A stretch of DNA of 64,000 nt. It comes from Streptomyces sp. MUM 178J (GTDB lineage Bacteria; Actinomycetota; Actinomycetes; Streptomycetales; Streptomycetaceae). The position numbers and the translations under genes are program-made. The DNA is taken from the NCBI RefSeq assembly GCF_022414575.1, contig NZ_JADWYQ010000007.1, positions 62,001-126,000 on the forward strand. Direction: 5' to 3'. Below the pieces are notes generated by a model, which was given only the letters and a program-made list of their open reading frames with translations, was not told where the DNA came from and did not search any database. Positions within the stretch are counted from its first letter, which is position 1. Each line of letters begins with the position of its first letter. Positions 8,795 through 17,983 of this stretch are shown piece by piece.

Positions 8795-9235
8795 ACTCGG
8801 CCGGTGTGGTCCCCACGGGGAGGCCCGCCCGGCCTCGTGAGCGGCCTCGGCGACGCCGCTGCGGTTCGGAAGTGCCCTGGAGAGGACTGGGCTGCATCGC
8901 ATGCTGCTCCGTACGCGATGGGGTTCCTCGCGCGCGAAGCCGAGCGTGAGGCAGCGACCAGCCATGAGGGGCGCGGCAGACGATTGATGGCACATCCCGG
9001 CACTGCCGGCGTAGCGCAAAGGTGCCTGGCTCCGCTTGGGAGGTCCGCTGCGTGACTCGACAGCTCGTCCGCGGGCATGGGGCCTGAGTGAGTGGGCTGC
9101 GTTCGGGACTGAAGCGGCATGCCCTGCGGACGCCGCCTGCCCCCTCCGGCCGCTACCGAGACCTTGCCCGCCCCGGTGTCCTTCTCGTCCAATGCGCCGG
9201 CGCCATGGGCCTCGGCTTCGGCAACGTCGTCATCT

Positions 9236-9269
<34 letters not shown>

Positions 9270-9536
9270 GACCGAAGCCGCAGCCGACTCCGCTGCGGCG
9301 GCCCTCCGCGTAACCTGCTGCGTCATGATCACCCGCGCCCGTGAGCGGGGCTGGTCCCGGGTCTGCAGGGCAGCCGGTTGCCGCGCCACCTGGGGGCCTG
9401 CACGGGTAGGCGATGATGCGCTGAGCGCCCACTGGGTGAGATGTCCGAGGGAAGGGCGGGCGGCCGCCCGACGTACGTACGACAGGGGACCCCCGTATCC
9501 GCCATGCCGCCGCCTCCCAGCAGCGATACTGGATGC

Positions 9537-9899
9537 ATGGACACGACGATCAACGTCCCCCGCGCCGAGGTGCTGCGGCACCGCTACCGCAGCCGGCTGC
9601 CCGAGCGCTTGCAGGAGCTGGCCGGCCCCGTCGAGGGCAACGTGGACCTGCCGCTCCACATCGTCTGGTCCGGGCGGACGAGCTACAGCCTGGACCGCCC
9701 GAAGTCCCGCATGACGCTCTACCGGACCGTCCTCGCCGAAGGACTGAGTGAGGACCTGGTGGCTTTCCTGCACCACCGGCTGCTCACCGAGCAGTGGCCC
9801 GTGCTGCGGCGCTTGATCAGTCCCTGCATCCGCGAGGTCTGGGAGGACGCCTTCCCCGAGCTGCTCCGCACCGCTCCGGCCGACACGACCGCCGCGTGA
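9537..9899 (+). CDS. Conserved-looking hypothetical protein (120 aa)
   Basis: The 120-residue protein MDTTINVPRAEVLRHRYRSR... is rich in Arg, Leu and Trp and has no signal peptide or membrane segment. It contains LPLHIVWSGRTSYSLDR and a helical C-terminal half (EQWPVLRRLISPCIREVWE). The pattern resembles small cytoplasmic hypothetical proteins common in Streptomyces; I cannot assign a function. ATG 9537 is the second of two close ATGs (9533 is out of frame). No clear Shine-Dalgarno is present. It stands alone between the stress island and panD. Confidence 0.65.
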   Translation: MDTTINVPRAEVLRHRYRSRLPERLQELAGPVEGNVDLPLHIVWSGRTSYSLDRPKSRMTLYRTVLAEGLSEDLVAFLHHRLLTEQWPVLRRLISPCIREVWEDAFPELLRTAPADTTAA

Positions 9900-10219
9900 A
9901 GCTCCAACCCGGAGCCGTGCACGGTGGGTGGCTGCCCTGTCAGCCGTCGCGCCATTGCGCGCGAGTGCGGCCTGGCGGGCAGAGACACGAGCTGCACGCG
10001 AAGCAGTCACATACCTTGTGATGCCCTTTTGTGATCGGAACGGAGGGCATGGGTCAGCTCGATCGCGGCATGATTGGTCGTCAGGAAAGTCAGCAACCGG
10101 ACAGCGTGAGTTCTGCAACACCCGGGGACAGCTGACCGAATATGCGAGTCGCTGTAGTCTCCAGAGACCGCCCTTGACCTGCGGAGCAGGCAGGGAGCAG
10201 ACAGACTGGGAGTCTCTCC
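9900..10219. promoter_or_regulatory. panD upstream region with a candidate sigma-70-type promoter
   Basis: A 320-bp gene-free stretch. CTGACC (10132-10137), a 17-bp spacer and TAGTCT (10155-10160) form a housekeeping-type promoter about 60 bp before panD. Nothing else notable was seen. Confidence 0.5.
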
Positions 10220-10636
10220 GTGTTTCGTACCATGTTCAAGTCCAAGATCCATCGGGCCACCGTGACCCAGGCCGATCTGCACTATGTCGGCTCCGTCACC
10301 GTGGACGCCGAGCTGATGGAGGCGGCCGATCTGCTGCCCGGCGAGCTCGTCCACATCGTCGACATCACCAACGGCGCCCGGCTGGAGACGTACGTCATCG
10401 AAGGCGAGCGCGGCTCGGGGGTCATCGGGATCAACGGCGCGGCCGCCCATCTGGTGCACCCCGGCGATCTGGTGATTCTGATCAGCTATGCGCAGGTGGA
10501 CGACGCCGAGGCGCGGACGCTCCAGCCGAGGGTCGTGCACGTCGACGCGGACAACCGGATCGTGGCGCTGGGTTCCGACGCCTCGGCGCCCGTGCCCGGC
10601 AGCCGTACGGAGCGCAGCCCCCACGCCGTCGGCTGA
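10220..10636 (+). CDS. panD: Aspartate 1-decarboxylase
   Basis: A 138-residue pyruvoyl-dependent decarboxylase that makes beta-alanine for pantothenate and coenzyme A. The self-cleavage site Gly-Ser lies in [12 protein letters not shown] (G24-S25). The beta chain starts at that serine, which becomes the pyruvoyl group. The conserved [20 protein letters not shown], Tyr in [12 protein letters not shown] and [12 protein letters not shown] are all present. Start GTG 10220 follows GGGAG seven bases away. The C-terminus extends about 15 residues beyond the catalytic fold. It is separate from other pantothenate genes here. Confidence 0.95.
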   Translation: MFRTMFKSKIHRATVTQADLHYVGSVTVDAELMEAADLLPGELVHIVDITNGARLETYVIEGERGSGVIGINGAAAHLVHPGDLVILISYAQVDDAEARTLQPRVVHVDADNRIVALGSDASAPVPGSRTERSPHAVG

Positions 10637-10728
10637 AGCGGCGCCCCGCCGCGAGTGAACCGGGCGGGCGTGGGCACGCGACGGGGAGACAGTGGGAACG
10701 CATGACGTCCGATCTCTGGAGGCCAGGC

Positions 10729-10947
10729 ATGCCCCATCCGTATCCCGACCTCGTATCGCCGCCCCCGCCCCGCCCGAGGCCGGTGCCCGAGCCGACGCCG
10801 GGCCCGGTGCCGCCGTCGCCGGGGCCGGGGCCGGGGCCCGTTCCGACGCCGGAGCCCATGCCCAGCCCCGGGCCCGACCCCGTCCCGAAGCCACCGGGCC
10901 CCGACCCCGTGCCGGAGCCGGAGCCCGAGCCGGGGCCCGTCGGCTGA
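10729..10947 (+). CDS. Proline-rich small protein (72 aa)
   Basis: ATG 10729 has an excellent GGAGG site six bases upstream. The protein MPHPYPDLVSPPPPRPRPVPEPT... consists almost wholly of Pro with Glu, Gly, Asp and Val in PEP/PGP/PDP steps. There is no signal peptide. Proline-rich frames can arise by chance in GC-rich DNA, but the ribosome-binding site and position after panD favour a real gene. Function unknown. Confidence 0.45.
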   Translation: MPHPYPDLVSPPPPRPRPVPEPTPGPVPPSPGPGPGPVPTPEPMPSPGPDPVPKPPGPDPVPEPEPEPGPVG

Positions 10948-11046
10948 TCGGGCCGGTCCGCCGCCGGGGCGGTGCGCCGCCGTACCGGGCCCGGACGGCC
11001 GGCGCCCTTCCCGGCGGCTCCCGCGCCGGGAAGCGGCCCGTACGGC

Positions 11047-12489
11047 TCAGCCCGCGGACACCTCCGAGCGGTCGCCGCCCCAGAGCGTGTGGAACGACCC
11101 CTCCCGGTCGGTCCGCCGGTAGGTGTGGGCCCCGAAGAAGTCCCGCTGCCCCTGGGTGAGCGCCGCGGGCAGCCGGTCGGCGCGCAGGGCGTCGTAATAA
11201 GCCAGAGCGGCCGAGAACCCCGGCGTCGGCACGCCCTGCCGGGCCGCCGTCGCCACCACCTCGCGCCAGTCGTCCTGCGCCGCGCCGATCTCCTCCGCGA
11301 ACCGCTTGTCCGACAGCAGGCTCGGCAGCTCGGGCCGGGTCTCGTACGCGGTCCGGATGCGGTCCAGGAACGCCGCCCTGATGATGCAGCCCGCACGCCA
11401 GATCGACGCCACCGCGCCCGGGTCGACTCCCCACTCGTGGTGCTCGCTGCCCGCCTGGATCTGGTGGAAGCCCTGCGTGTACGACACGATCTTGGACGCG
11501 TACAGGGCCTGCTCGACCCGATCGGCGAACCGCGCCGCCGCCTCCTCGTCCAGCGGCCGCGGCACGGGCCCCGGCAGCGACCGGGACGCCTCGCGCAGCT
11601 CCGCGTGCCCGGACAGTGAGCGGGCGAAGACCGCCTCCGCGATGCCGGAGACCGGCACCCCCAGGTCGAGGGCGATCTGCACCGTCCAGCGGCCGGTGCC
11701 CTTCTGCTCCGCGCGGTCGGCGACCACGTCCACGAACGGCCGGCCCGTCACCGGGTCCGCATGCGCCAGCACCTCGGCCGTGATCTCGATCAGATACGAG
11801 TCCAGACGCCCCTCGTTCCAGGTGCGGAAGGTGTCGGCGATCCGGGCGGGGGAGTACCCGGCGACCGCGCGCAGCAGGTGATAGGCCTCGGCGATCAGCT
11901 GCATGTCGGCGTACTCGATGCCGTTGTGCACCATCTTCACGAAGTGGCCCGCCCCGTCGGGGCCTACATGGGTGACGCAGGGCGTGCCGTCCGGGGCCTT
12001 GGCGGCGATCCTCTCCAGCAGCGGCCCCAGGGACTTGTACGACTCGGCCGAGCCGCCCGGCATGATGCTCGGCCCGTGCAGCGCCCCCTCCTCGCCGCCG
12101 GAGATGCCCACGCCCACGAAGTGGATGCCGCGCTCCCGCAGCTCCCTCTCCCGGCGTCGGGTGTCCGCGACGTGCGCGTTGCCGCCGTCGATGATCACAT
12201 CGCCTTCCTCCAGGAGAGGAGCGAACTCCTGGATCACCGCGTCCGTGGGCTCGCCCGCCTTGACCATGATCACCAGACGCCGGGGACGCTCCAGGGCCGC
12301 GACGAACTCCCGGGCTGACTCGACCGGAACAAAGCTCCCCTCGTCGCCGAACTCGTCGACAAGCGCCCGCGTCCGGGCGGCCGTGCGGTTGTGCACGGCC
12401 ACCGTGAAGCCGTTGCGTGCGAAGTTGCGGGCCAGGTTGCGGCCCATGACCGCGAGCCCCGTGACGCCGATCTGGGCATGTCCGCTCAT
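11047..12489 (-). CDS. gnd: 6-phosphogluconate dehydrogenase, decarboxylating
   Basis: A full-length 480-residue enzyme of the oxidative pentose phosphate pathway, converting 6-phosphogluconate to ribulose 5-phosphate with reduction of NADP. The Rossmann motif GLAVMGRNLARN lies near residue 11, followed by VIIDGGNAH, the substrate loop GVGISGGEEGALHGPSIMPG and the catalytic segment VKMVHNGIEYADMQLI. ATG 12489 has GGGAG eight bases upstream and begins MSGHAQIGVTG, the usual start. Upstream residues in the open frame are not conserved-looking. The long form with a complete C-terminal domain marks the classical dimeric enzyme. Confidence 0.97.
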   Translation of the reverse strand: MSGHAQIGVTGLAVMGRNLARNFARNGFTVAVHNRTAARTRALVDEFGDEGSFVPVESAREFVAALERPRRLVIMVKAGEPTDAVIQEFAPLLEEGDVIIDGGNAHVADTRRRERELRERGIHFVGVGISGGEEGALHGPSIMPGGSAESYKSLGPLLERIAAKAPDGTPCVTHVGPDGAGHFVKMVHNGIEYADMQLIAEAYHLLRAVAGYSPARIADTFRTWNEGRLDSYLIEITAEVLAHADPVTGRPFVDVVADRAEQKGTGRWTVQIALDLGVPVSGIAEAVFARSLSGHAELREASRSLPGPVPRPLDEEAAARFADRVEQALYASKIVSYTQGFHQIQAGSEHHEWGVDPGAVASIWRAGCIIRAAFLDRIRTAYETRPELPSLLSDKRFAEEIGAAQDDWREVVATAARQGVPTPGFSAALAYYDALRADRLPAALTQGQRDFFGAHTYRRTDREGSFHTLWGGDRSEVSAG

Positions 12490-12858
12490 GCTGTGTGCTC
12501 CCGTCCACCCTGTGGAGTGCTGGCGTGCCTGTCGTGCCGGTGCTGTTGCCCGGTGTACGTGTGGAGTCTTACGCACAGGCCCCGCCCGGCGCTCAACGAC
12601 CGGCACACAAGCCCGCCCGCGGGCACGATTCGGGCACTCCTGAGCGGCAAACGGGCGGTGTCCGATACGCCCCGAGCACGGCGACCCGCAACGTTCCGGA
12701 CGCCCGTGTTAGAGAAACGGGCATAAACGGGCACAGCAGAGGCGACGAAGAGCCTGGTGAAGCGCCCGTGCGTGCTTGTACAAACGACGCACGGGCCCGA
12801 ACGGACTCGAAGGGCCCGGCGCAGAACGCGCATCAGCACACACGCAGGGATGAATGCC
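12490..12858. promoter_or_regulatory. gnd/DeoR divergent region with repeated AAACGGGC operators
   Basis: AAACGGGC occurs at 12649-12656, 12715-12722 and 12725-12732; the last two are spaced exactly 10 bp (one helical turn). An inverted GCCCGT lies just before them at 12703-12708. Farther on, GCCCGTGCGT (12764-12773) pairs perfectly with ACGCACGGGC (12787-12796). DeoR-type repressors often bind direct repeats spaced by about a turn, so this is a plausible autoregulatory operator cluster. Confidence 0.45.
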
Positions 12859-13620
12859 ATGGACACCGAGGAACGCCGACGGGGGATTCTCGAAGCCGCC
12901 CGCGCCGACGGCGCGGTCGAGGTCAACGCCCTCGCCGAGCGTTTCCAGGTGGCCAAGGAGACCATCAGGCGCGATCTGCACGCACTGGAGGAGCACGGCC
13001 TGGTCCGCCGGACGCACGGCGGAGCCTATCCGGTCGAGAGCGCGGGCTTTGAGACCACGCTCGCCAGCCGCACCCTGCGCCATGTGCCGCAGAAGTCCCG
13101 GGTCGCCGCGGCCGCCGCCGAACTGCTCGGCGACGCGGAGACCGTCTTCGTCGACGAGGGCTTCACCCCGCAGCTCGTCGCCGAGGCCCTGCCCCGGGAC
13201 CGGCCGCTGACCGTGGTCACCGCGTCCCTCACGGTGGCGACGGTCCTCGCGGACGCCGAGAAGATCACCGTACTGCTGCTCGGCGGACGCGTACGGGGCG
13301 GCACCCTGGCCACCGTCGACGCCTGGACCACCCGGATGCTCGCGGACTTCGTCATCGACCTGGCGTACATCGGAGCGAACGGCATCTCCCGCGAATACGG
13401 GCTCACCACCCCCGACCCGGCGGTCGCCGCAGTCAAGTCCCAGGCCATGCGCAGCTCACGACGCCGCGTGTTCGCCGGCATCCACGCCAAGTTCGGCGCG
13501 GTCAGCTTCTGCCGATTCGCAGAGGTCGGCCAGTTCGAAGCCATCGTCACCGACGCGGCGCTGCCCGCGGCCGAGGCCCAGCGCTACTCGCTGCTCGGCC
13601 CGCAGGTCATCCGCGTCTGA
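12859..13620 (+). CDS. DeoR/GlpR-family transcriptional regulator of sugar metabolism
   Basis: A 253-residue repressor. The N-terminal helix-turn-helix (ERRRGILEAARADGAVEVNALAERF, then VAKETIRRDLHALEEHGLVRRTHGGA) is typical of the DeoR family. The C-terminal DeoRC sugar-phosphate sensor follows from about residue 75, with VFVDEGFTP, LTVVTASL and ANGISREYGLTTPD. ATG 12859 is preferred because AGGGA lies eight bases upstream; an ATG three codons earlier is possible. It stands directly before the polyol transport operon and very likely represses it, with a phosphorylated sugar as inducer. Confidence 0.88.
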   Translation: MDTEERRRGILEAARADGAVEVNALAERFQVAKETIRRDLHALEEHGLVRRTHGGAYPVESAGFETTLASRTLRHVPQKSRVAAAAAELLGDAETVFVDEGFTPQLVAEALPRDRPLTVVTASLTVATVLADAEKITVLLLGGRVRGGTLATVDAWTTRMLADFVIDLAYIGANGISREYGLTTPDPAVAAVKSQAMRSSRRRVFAGIHAKFGAVSFCRFAEVGQFEAIVTDAALPAAEAQRYSLLGPQVIRV

Positions 13621-13765
13621 CCGCACCGCCGCCGCACCGGCGGCACAGCGCGACAACCACACCCATCGACACCCCCCGGCGCCGCCGGGGGCGGGGCCGA
13701 CCCTTCCCCGAAACGCCACCCCCCGCCTTCCTGATCGAGCCGCTACCAGACATTCAGGAGATCTC

Positions 13766-15133
13766 ATGTCCGCACGGAGAAGAGCACACACGGGCCGCAC
13801 CAGAGCGGTGCAGACGGTCGCCGCAGCCGCGGCCATCGCCCTCCTCGCCGGCTGCGCCGGCGCGGGCGGCGCAGCCGGAGGCGGGGACGGCGACGGCCTC
13901 AATGTGCTGATGGTCAACAACCCCCAGATGGCCGACCTGCAGAAGCTCACCGCCGAGCACTTCACCAAGAAGACCGGCATCAAGGTCAACTTCACGGTGC
14001 TCCCCGAGAACGACGTCCGCGACAAGATCAGCCAGGACTTCGCCAACCAGGCCGGCCAGTACGACATCGCCACCATCAGCAACTACGAGGTGCCGTTCTA
14101 CTCCAAGAACGGCTGGCTCCACGCCCTTGACGGACATGTCGAGGAGGACAAGGAGTTCGACCAGTCCGACATCCTGCCGCCGCTGCGTGACTCCCTCACC
14201 GCCGACGGCAAGCTCTACGCCCAGCCGTTCTACGGTGAGTCGTCCTTCCTGATGTACCGCAAGGACGTCTTCGACAAGCACGGGCTGACCATGCCCGACG
14301 AGCCCACCTGGCAGGAGGTCGCCGACCTCGCCGCCAAGGCGGACCGGGCCGAGAGCGACATGAAGGGCATCTGCCTGCGCGGACTGCCCGGCTGGGGCCA
14401 GCTCATCGCCCCGCTCACCACCGTCGTCAACACCATGGGCGGCACCTGGTTCGACAAGGACTGGAAGCCCCAGCTCACCTCACCGGAGTTCACCAAGGCC
14501 ACCGAGTTCTACGTCGACCTGGTGCGCAAGCACGGCCAGGCGGGTGCGGCCCAGTCCGGCTACACCGAGTGCCTCAACAACATGACCCAGGGCAAGACCG
14601 CCATGTGGTACGACGCCACCGCCGCCGCCGGATCGCTGGAGGCCCCGGACTCCCCGGTCAAGGGCAAGATCGGCTATGTGCCTGCGCCCGTCGAGAAGAC
14701 GAAGAGCTCCGGCTGGCTCTACACCTGGGCTTGGGGCGTCCAGAAGGCGTCCAAGAACACCGACGACGCCTGGAAGTTCATCTCCTGGGCCTCGGGCAAG
14801 GAGTACGAGCAACTGGTGGGCGAACAGCTCGGCTGGGCCAAGGTGCCCGCCGGAAAGCGTAGCTCCACCTACGCCAACCCCGACTACCGCAAGGCCGCTT
14901 CGGCGCATGCCGACGTCACAGAAGAGGCCATCGCCAGCGCCAACGCCAAGAGCCCCGGAGTGCAGCCGCGCCCCGCGCCGGGCATCCAGTTCGTCGGGAT
15001 ACCGGAGTTCACCGACCTCGGCACCAAGGTCTCCCAGGAGATCAGCGCCGCGATCGCCGGACGCCAGTCCGTCGCAGAGGCCCTTCAGAAGTCCCAGAAG
15101 CTCGCCGAGAAGGTCGCCGAGGAGTACCGATGA
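13766..15133 (+). CDS. Polyol/sugar ABC transporter substrate-binding lipoprotein
   Basis: A 455-residue extracellular solute-binding protein (family 1). The lipobox LLAGC is near residue 29, followed by a Gly-rich linker and the mature domain beginning LNVLMVNNPQMADLQKLTAEHFTKKTG. Similarity in layout to sorbitol/mannitol-binding proteins (NMGGTWF, WYDATAAAG, TWAWGVQKASKNTDDAW) suggests a polyol ligand. AGGAG lies six bases before ATG 13766. Its stop overlaps the next start by ATGA. Confidence 0.88.
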   Translation: MSARRRAHTGRTRAVQTVAAAAAIALLAGCAGAGGAAGGGDGDGLNVLMVNNPQMADLQKLTAEHFTKKTGIKVNFTVLPENDVRDKISQDFANQAGQYDIATISNYEVPFYSKNGWLHALDGHVEEDKEFDQSDILPPLRDSLTADGKLYAQPFYGESSFLMYRKDVFDKHGLTMPDEPTWQEVADLAAKADRAESDMKGICLRGLPGWGQLIAPLTTVVNTMGGTWFDKDWKPQLTSPEFTKATEFYVDLVRKHGQAGAAQSGYTECLNNMTQGKTAMWYDATAAAGSLEAPDSPVKGKIGYVPAPVEKTKSSGWLYTWAWGVQKASKNTDDAWKFISWASGKEYEQLVGEQLGWAKVPAGKRSSTYANPDYRKAASAHADVTEEAIASANAKSPGVQPRPAPGIQFVGIPEFTDLGTKVSQEISAAIAGRQSVAEALQKSQKLAEKVAEEYR

Positions 15134-16119
15134 GCACCCTCGCGGCCCCCAGGGCGGCCGCCCCGCCCGCCGGTCCGCCGCCCTCGGGCGGCGGGCCCGG
15201 CGGGGGACCGGGACCACGCCGCGGCGGAGTCCGGGCCTGGGCCACGCGCGCGCCGCTGCTGCCCGCGCTGGTCTTCCTGATCGCCGTCACCCAGCTGCCC
15301 TTCGCCGCCACCCTCGTCATCTCGCTCTTCGACTGGAACTCCCTCAGCCCCGACGAGCGGGCGTTCGCGGGCTTCGCCAACTACGCCGAGGTGTTCACCG
15401 ACGAGTCGCTGCGCGAATCGGTGCTCACCACGGTGCTGCTCACCGCGAGCGTGGTGATCGTCAGCGTGGTCCTCGGGCTGCTGCTGGCGCTGCTTCTCGA
15501 CCGCACCTTCGCCGGGCGGGGCATCGTCCGCACCCTGCTGATCACCCCGTTCCTGATCGTCCCCGTCTCCGCGGCGCTGCTGTTCAAGCACGCCCTCTAC
15601 AACCCCGAGTACGGGCTGCTCAACGGCGCCTGGAGCTGGATCGCCTCCCTGTTCGGCAGCGACAGCCCCGCCCAGCCCGACTGGATCTCCGACATGCCGC
15701 TGACCGCGGTCGTCGCGGCGCTGGTGTGGCAGTGGACGCCGTTCATGATGCTCATCCTGCTGGCCGGGCTGCAGAGCAGGCCCGCGGAGGTGATGGAGGC
15801 GGCGCGGCTCGACGGCGCGAGCAACTGGCAGACCTTCCGCTATTTGACGCTGCCGCATCTGCGCCGCTACCTCGAACTGGGCATCCTGCTGGGCTCGATC
15901 TACATCGTCCAGAACTTCGACGCCGTGTTCACCCTCACCTCCGGCGGGCTGGGCACCGCCAACCTGCCCTACAGCATCTACCAGACCTTCTACCAGGCCC
16001 ATGAGTACGGGCTCGCCTCGGCGGCCGGGGTCGTGGTGGTGCTCGGCACGATCGTCATCGCCACCTTCGCGCTGCGCGTCGTGTCGTCCCTGTTCAGCGA
16101 GGAGGTCTCCCGCTCATGA
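15130..16119 (+). CDS. ABC transporter permease (sugar/polyol), MalF-type
   Basis: A 329-residue inner-membrane permease. A long Pro/Gly-rich cytoplasmic N-terminus of about 35 residues precedes six predicted membrane helices. The binding-protein-dependent EAA loop is present as EVMEAARLDGASNWQTFRYLTLPHL (about 218-242). ATGA overlaps couple it to the genes on both sides. It pairs with the next permease to form the channel. Confidence 0.92.
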   Translation: MSTLAAPRAAAPPAGPPPSGGGPGGGPGPRRGGVRAWATRAPLLPALVFLIAVTQLPFAATLVISLFDWNSLSPDERAFAGFANYAEVFTDESLRESVLTTVLLTASVVIVSVVLGLLLALLLDRTFAGRGIVRTLLITPFLIVPVSAALLFKHALYNPEYGLLNGAWSWIASLFGSDSPAQPDWISDMPLTAVVAALVWQWTPFMMLILLAGLQSRPAEVMEAARLDGASNWQTFRYLTLPHLRRYLELGILLGSIYIVQNFDAVFTLTSGGLGTANLPYSIYQTFYQAHEYGLASAAGVVVVLGTIVIATFALRVVSSLFSEEVSRS

Positions 16120-16994
16120 CCGCCGTGTCCCTCCCGCCTCCGGGCCGGGCGGCCGCGCCCGCCGCCCGGCGGGCACGCCGGCGCTCCGCCGCGCTCGGCG
16201 TGCTCGCCTGGGCCGCCGGGATCGGCTTCTGCCTTCCCGCCCTGTGGATGGCGCTGACCTCGCTGCACTCCGAGACCGACGCCGCCGCCAATCCGCCCGC
16301 CCTGACCGCCTCCCTCACCCTCGACGGCTACCGGGCGTTCTTCGGCGCGGACGGCGGCCCCACGCCCTGGCCGTCGCTGCTCAACTCGCTCAGCGCATCC
16401 GCCCTGTCCACCGTCCTGGTGCTGCTGCTGGCGCTCCCGGCCGCGTACGCGCTGTCCATCCGGCCCGTGCGCAAGTGGCGGGACGTGATGTTCTTCTTCC
16501 TGTCGACGAAGATGCTGCCGGTCGTCGCCGGGCTGCTGCCGATCTATCTCTTCGCCAAGAACGCCGGGCTGCTGGACAACATCTGGCTGCTCGTCATCCT
16601 CTACACCTCGATGAACCTGCCGATCGCGGTGTGGATGATGCAGTCCTTCCTGGCGGATGTGCCGGTCTCCATCATCGAGGCCGCGCAGGTCGACGGGGCG
16701 CGGCTGCCGACCGTGCTGGCCCGGGTGGTGGCCCCGGTCGCCGCCCCCGGCATCGCGGCCACCGCGCTGATCTGCTTCATCTTCAGCTGGAACGAACTTC
16801 TCTTCGCCCGGGTGCTCACCGGCGTCGCCGCCCAGACCGCCCCCGTCTATCTGACCGGATTCGTCACCAGCCAGGGCCTGTTCCTCGCCCAGCTGTGCGC
16901 CGCGTCCGTCGTCGTGTCCCTGCCGGTGCTCGCCGCCGGCTACGCCGCCCAGGACAAGCTCGTCCAGGGCCTCTCCCTTGGAGCTGTGAAATGA
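16116..16994 (+). CDS. ABC transporter permease (sugar/polyol), MalG-type
   Basis: A 292-residue permease with six predicted helices. The EAA loop is IIEAAQVDGARLPTVLARVVAPVAAPG, followed by the typical FIFSWNELLFA. The start overlaps the previous stop as ATGA. No ATPase gene follows. In Streptomyces many sugar importers share the multi-purpose ATPase MsiK encoded elsewhere, which would explain the missing subunit. Confidence 0.92.
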   Translation: MTAVSLPPPGRAAAPAARRARRRSAALGVLAWAAGIGFCLPALWMALTSLHSETDAAANPPALTASLTLDGYRAFFGADGGPTPWPSLLNSLSASALSTVLVLLLALPAAYALSIRPVRKWRDVMFFFLSTKMLPVVAGLLPIYLFAKNAGLLDNIWLLVILYTSMNLPIAVWMMQSFLADVPVSIIEAAQVDGARLPTVLARVVAPVAAPGIAATALICFIFSWNELLFARVLTGVAAQTAPVYLTGFVTSQGLFLAQLCAASVVVSLPVLAAGYAAQDKLVQGLSLGAVK

Positions 16995-17983
16995 GGGCAG
17001 CGATCGTCGAAGCCCCCGGCAAGATCTCGGTCAGCACGGTGCCCGACCCGTCCCCCGGGCCGCGCGACGTGGTGGTCCGGGTGGCCTCGTGCGGGCTGTG
17101 CGGCACCGATCTGCACATCCTGCAGGGCGAGTTCGCGCCCACGCTGCCGATCGTGCCGGGCCATGAGTTCGCCGGAGAGGTCGTCGCGGCCGGCGCGGAC
17201 GTCACCGAGGTGTCCGTCGGCGACAAGGTCGCCGTCGACCCCTCCCTGCACTGCCACGAGTGCCGCTACTGTCGCGCGGGCCGGGGCAACCTCTGCGACC
17301 GCTGGGCCGCCATCGGCGTCTCCGTCGCCGGAGGCGCGGCCGAGTACGCCGTCGCGCCCGTCGCGAACTGCGTCAGGCTGCCCGACCACGTCGACGTCGC
17401 CGACGCGGCGCTGATCGAGCCGCTGTCCTGCGCGGTGCGCGGATACGACGTGCTCTCCGGCACCCTCGGCGCGGAGGTGCTGATCTACGGCTCCGGCACC
17501 ATGGGCCTGATGATGCTGGAACTGGCCAAGCGCACCGGCGCGGCGAGCGTGGACGTCCTCGACGTCAACCCCGACCGGCTGGCCACTGCGGGTCTGCTCG
17601 GCTGCTCCCGCTCGGCGGCTGCCGCCGAGGAACTGGACCGCGGCCCGCGCGGCTGGGACGTCGTCGTCGACGCCACCGGCAACGCCGCCGCCATCCAGGA
17701 CGGCCTGGGCCGGGTCGCCAAGGGAGGCACCTTCCTGCAGTTCGGGGTCTCCGACTATGCGACCACCGCCGTCATCGAGCCGTACCGCATCTACAACCAG
17801 GAGATCACCATCACCGGCTCCATGGCCGTTCTGCACAGCTTCGAACGGGCCGCCGCGCTCTTCGCCGCAGGGGTGCTCGACCCGGCCGTCTTCATCAGCG
17901 ACCGGCTGCCGCTGGAGCAGTACCCCGAGGCCATGGAGCGCTTCCAGGCGGGCCAGGGGCGCAAAATCGTGGTAGAGCCGTGA
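16991..17983 (+). CDS. Zn-dependent polyol dehydrogenase (medium-chain)
   Basis: A 330-residue medium-chain dehydrogenase of the sorbitol/threonine dehydrogenase group. Catalytic zinc site: CGLCGTDLHI and GHEFAGEVV. Structural zinc lobe: CHECRYCRAGRGNLC with four cysteines. The cofactor fold GSGTMGLMMLELAKRTGA ends with Asp (VLDVN), favouring NAD. It probably oxidises the imported hexitol to fructose, the substrate of the kinase that follows. GGAG lies seven bases before ATG 16991, which overlaps the permease stop. Confidence 0.9.
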   Translation: MRAAIVEAPGKISVSTVPDPSPGPRDVVVRVASCGLCGTDLHILQGEFAPTLPIVPGHEFAGEVVAAGADVTEVSVGDKVAVDPSLHCHECRYCRAGRGNLCDRWAAIGVSVAGGAAEYAVAPVANCVRLPDHVDVADAALIEPLSCAVRGYDVLSGTLGAEVLIYGSGTMGLMMLELAKRTGAASVDVLDVNPDRLATAGLLGCSRSAAAAEELDRGPRGWDVVVDATGNAAAIQDGLGRVAKGGTFLQFGVSDYATTAVIEPYRIYNQEITITGSMAVLHSFERAAALFAAGVLDPAVFISDRLPLEQYPEAMERFQAGQGRKIVVEP

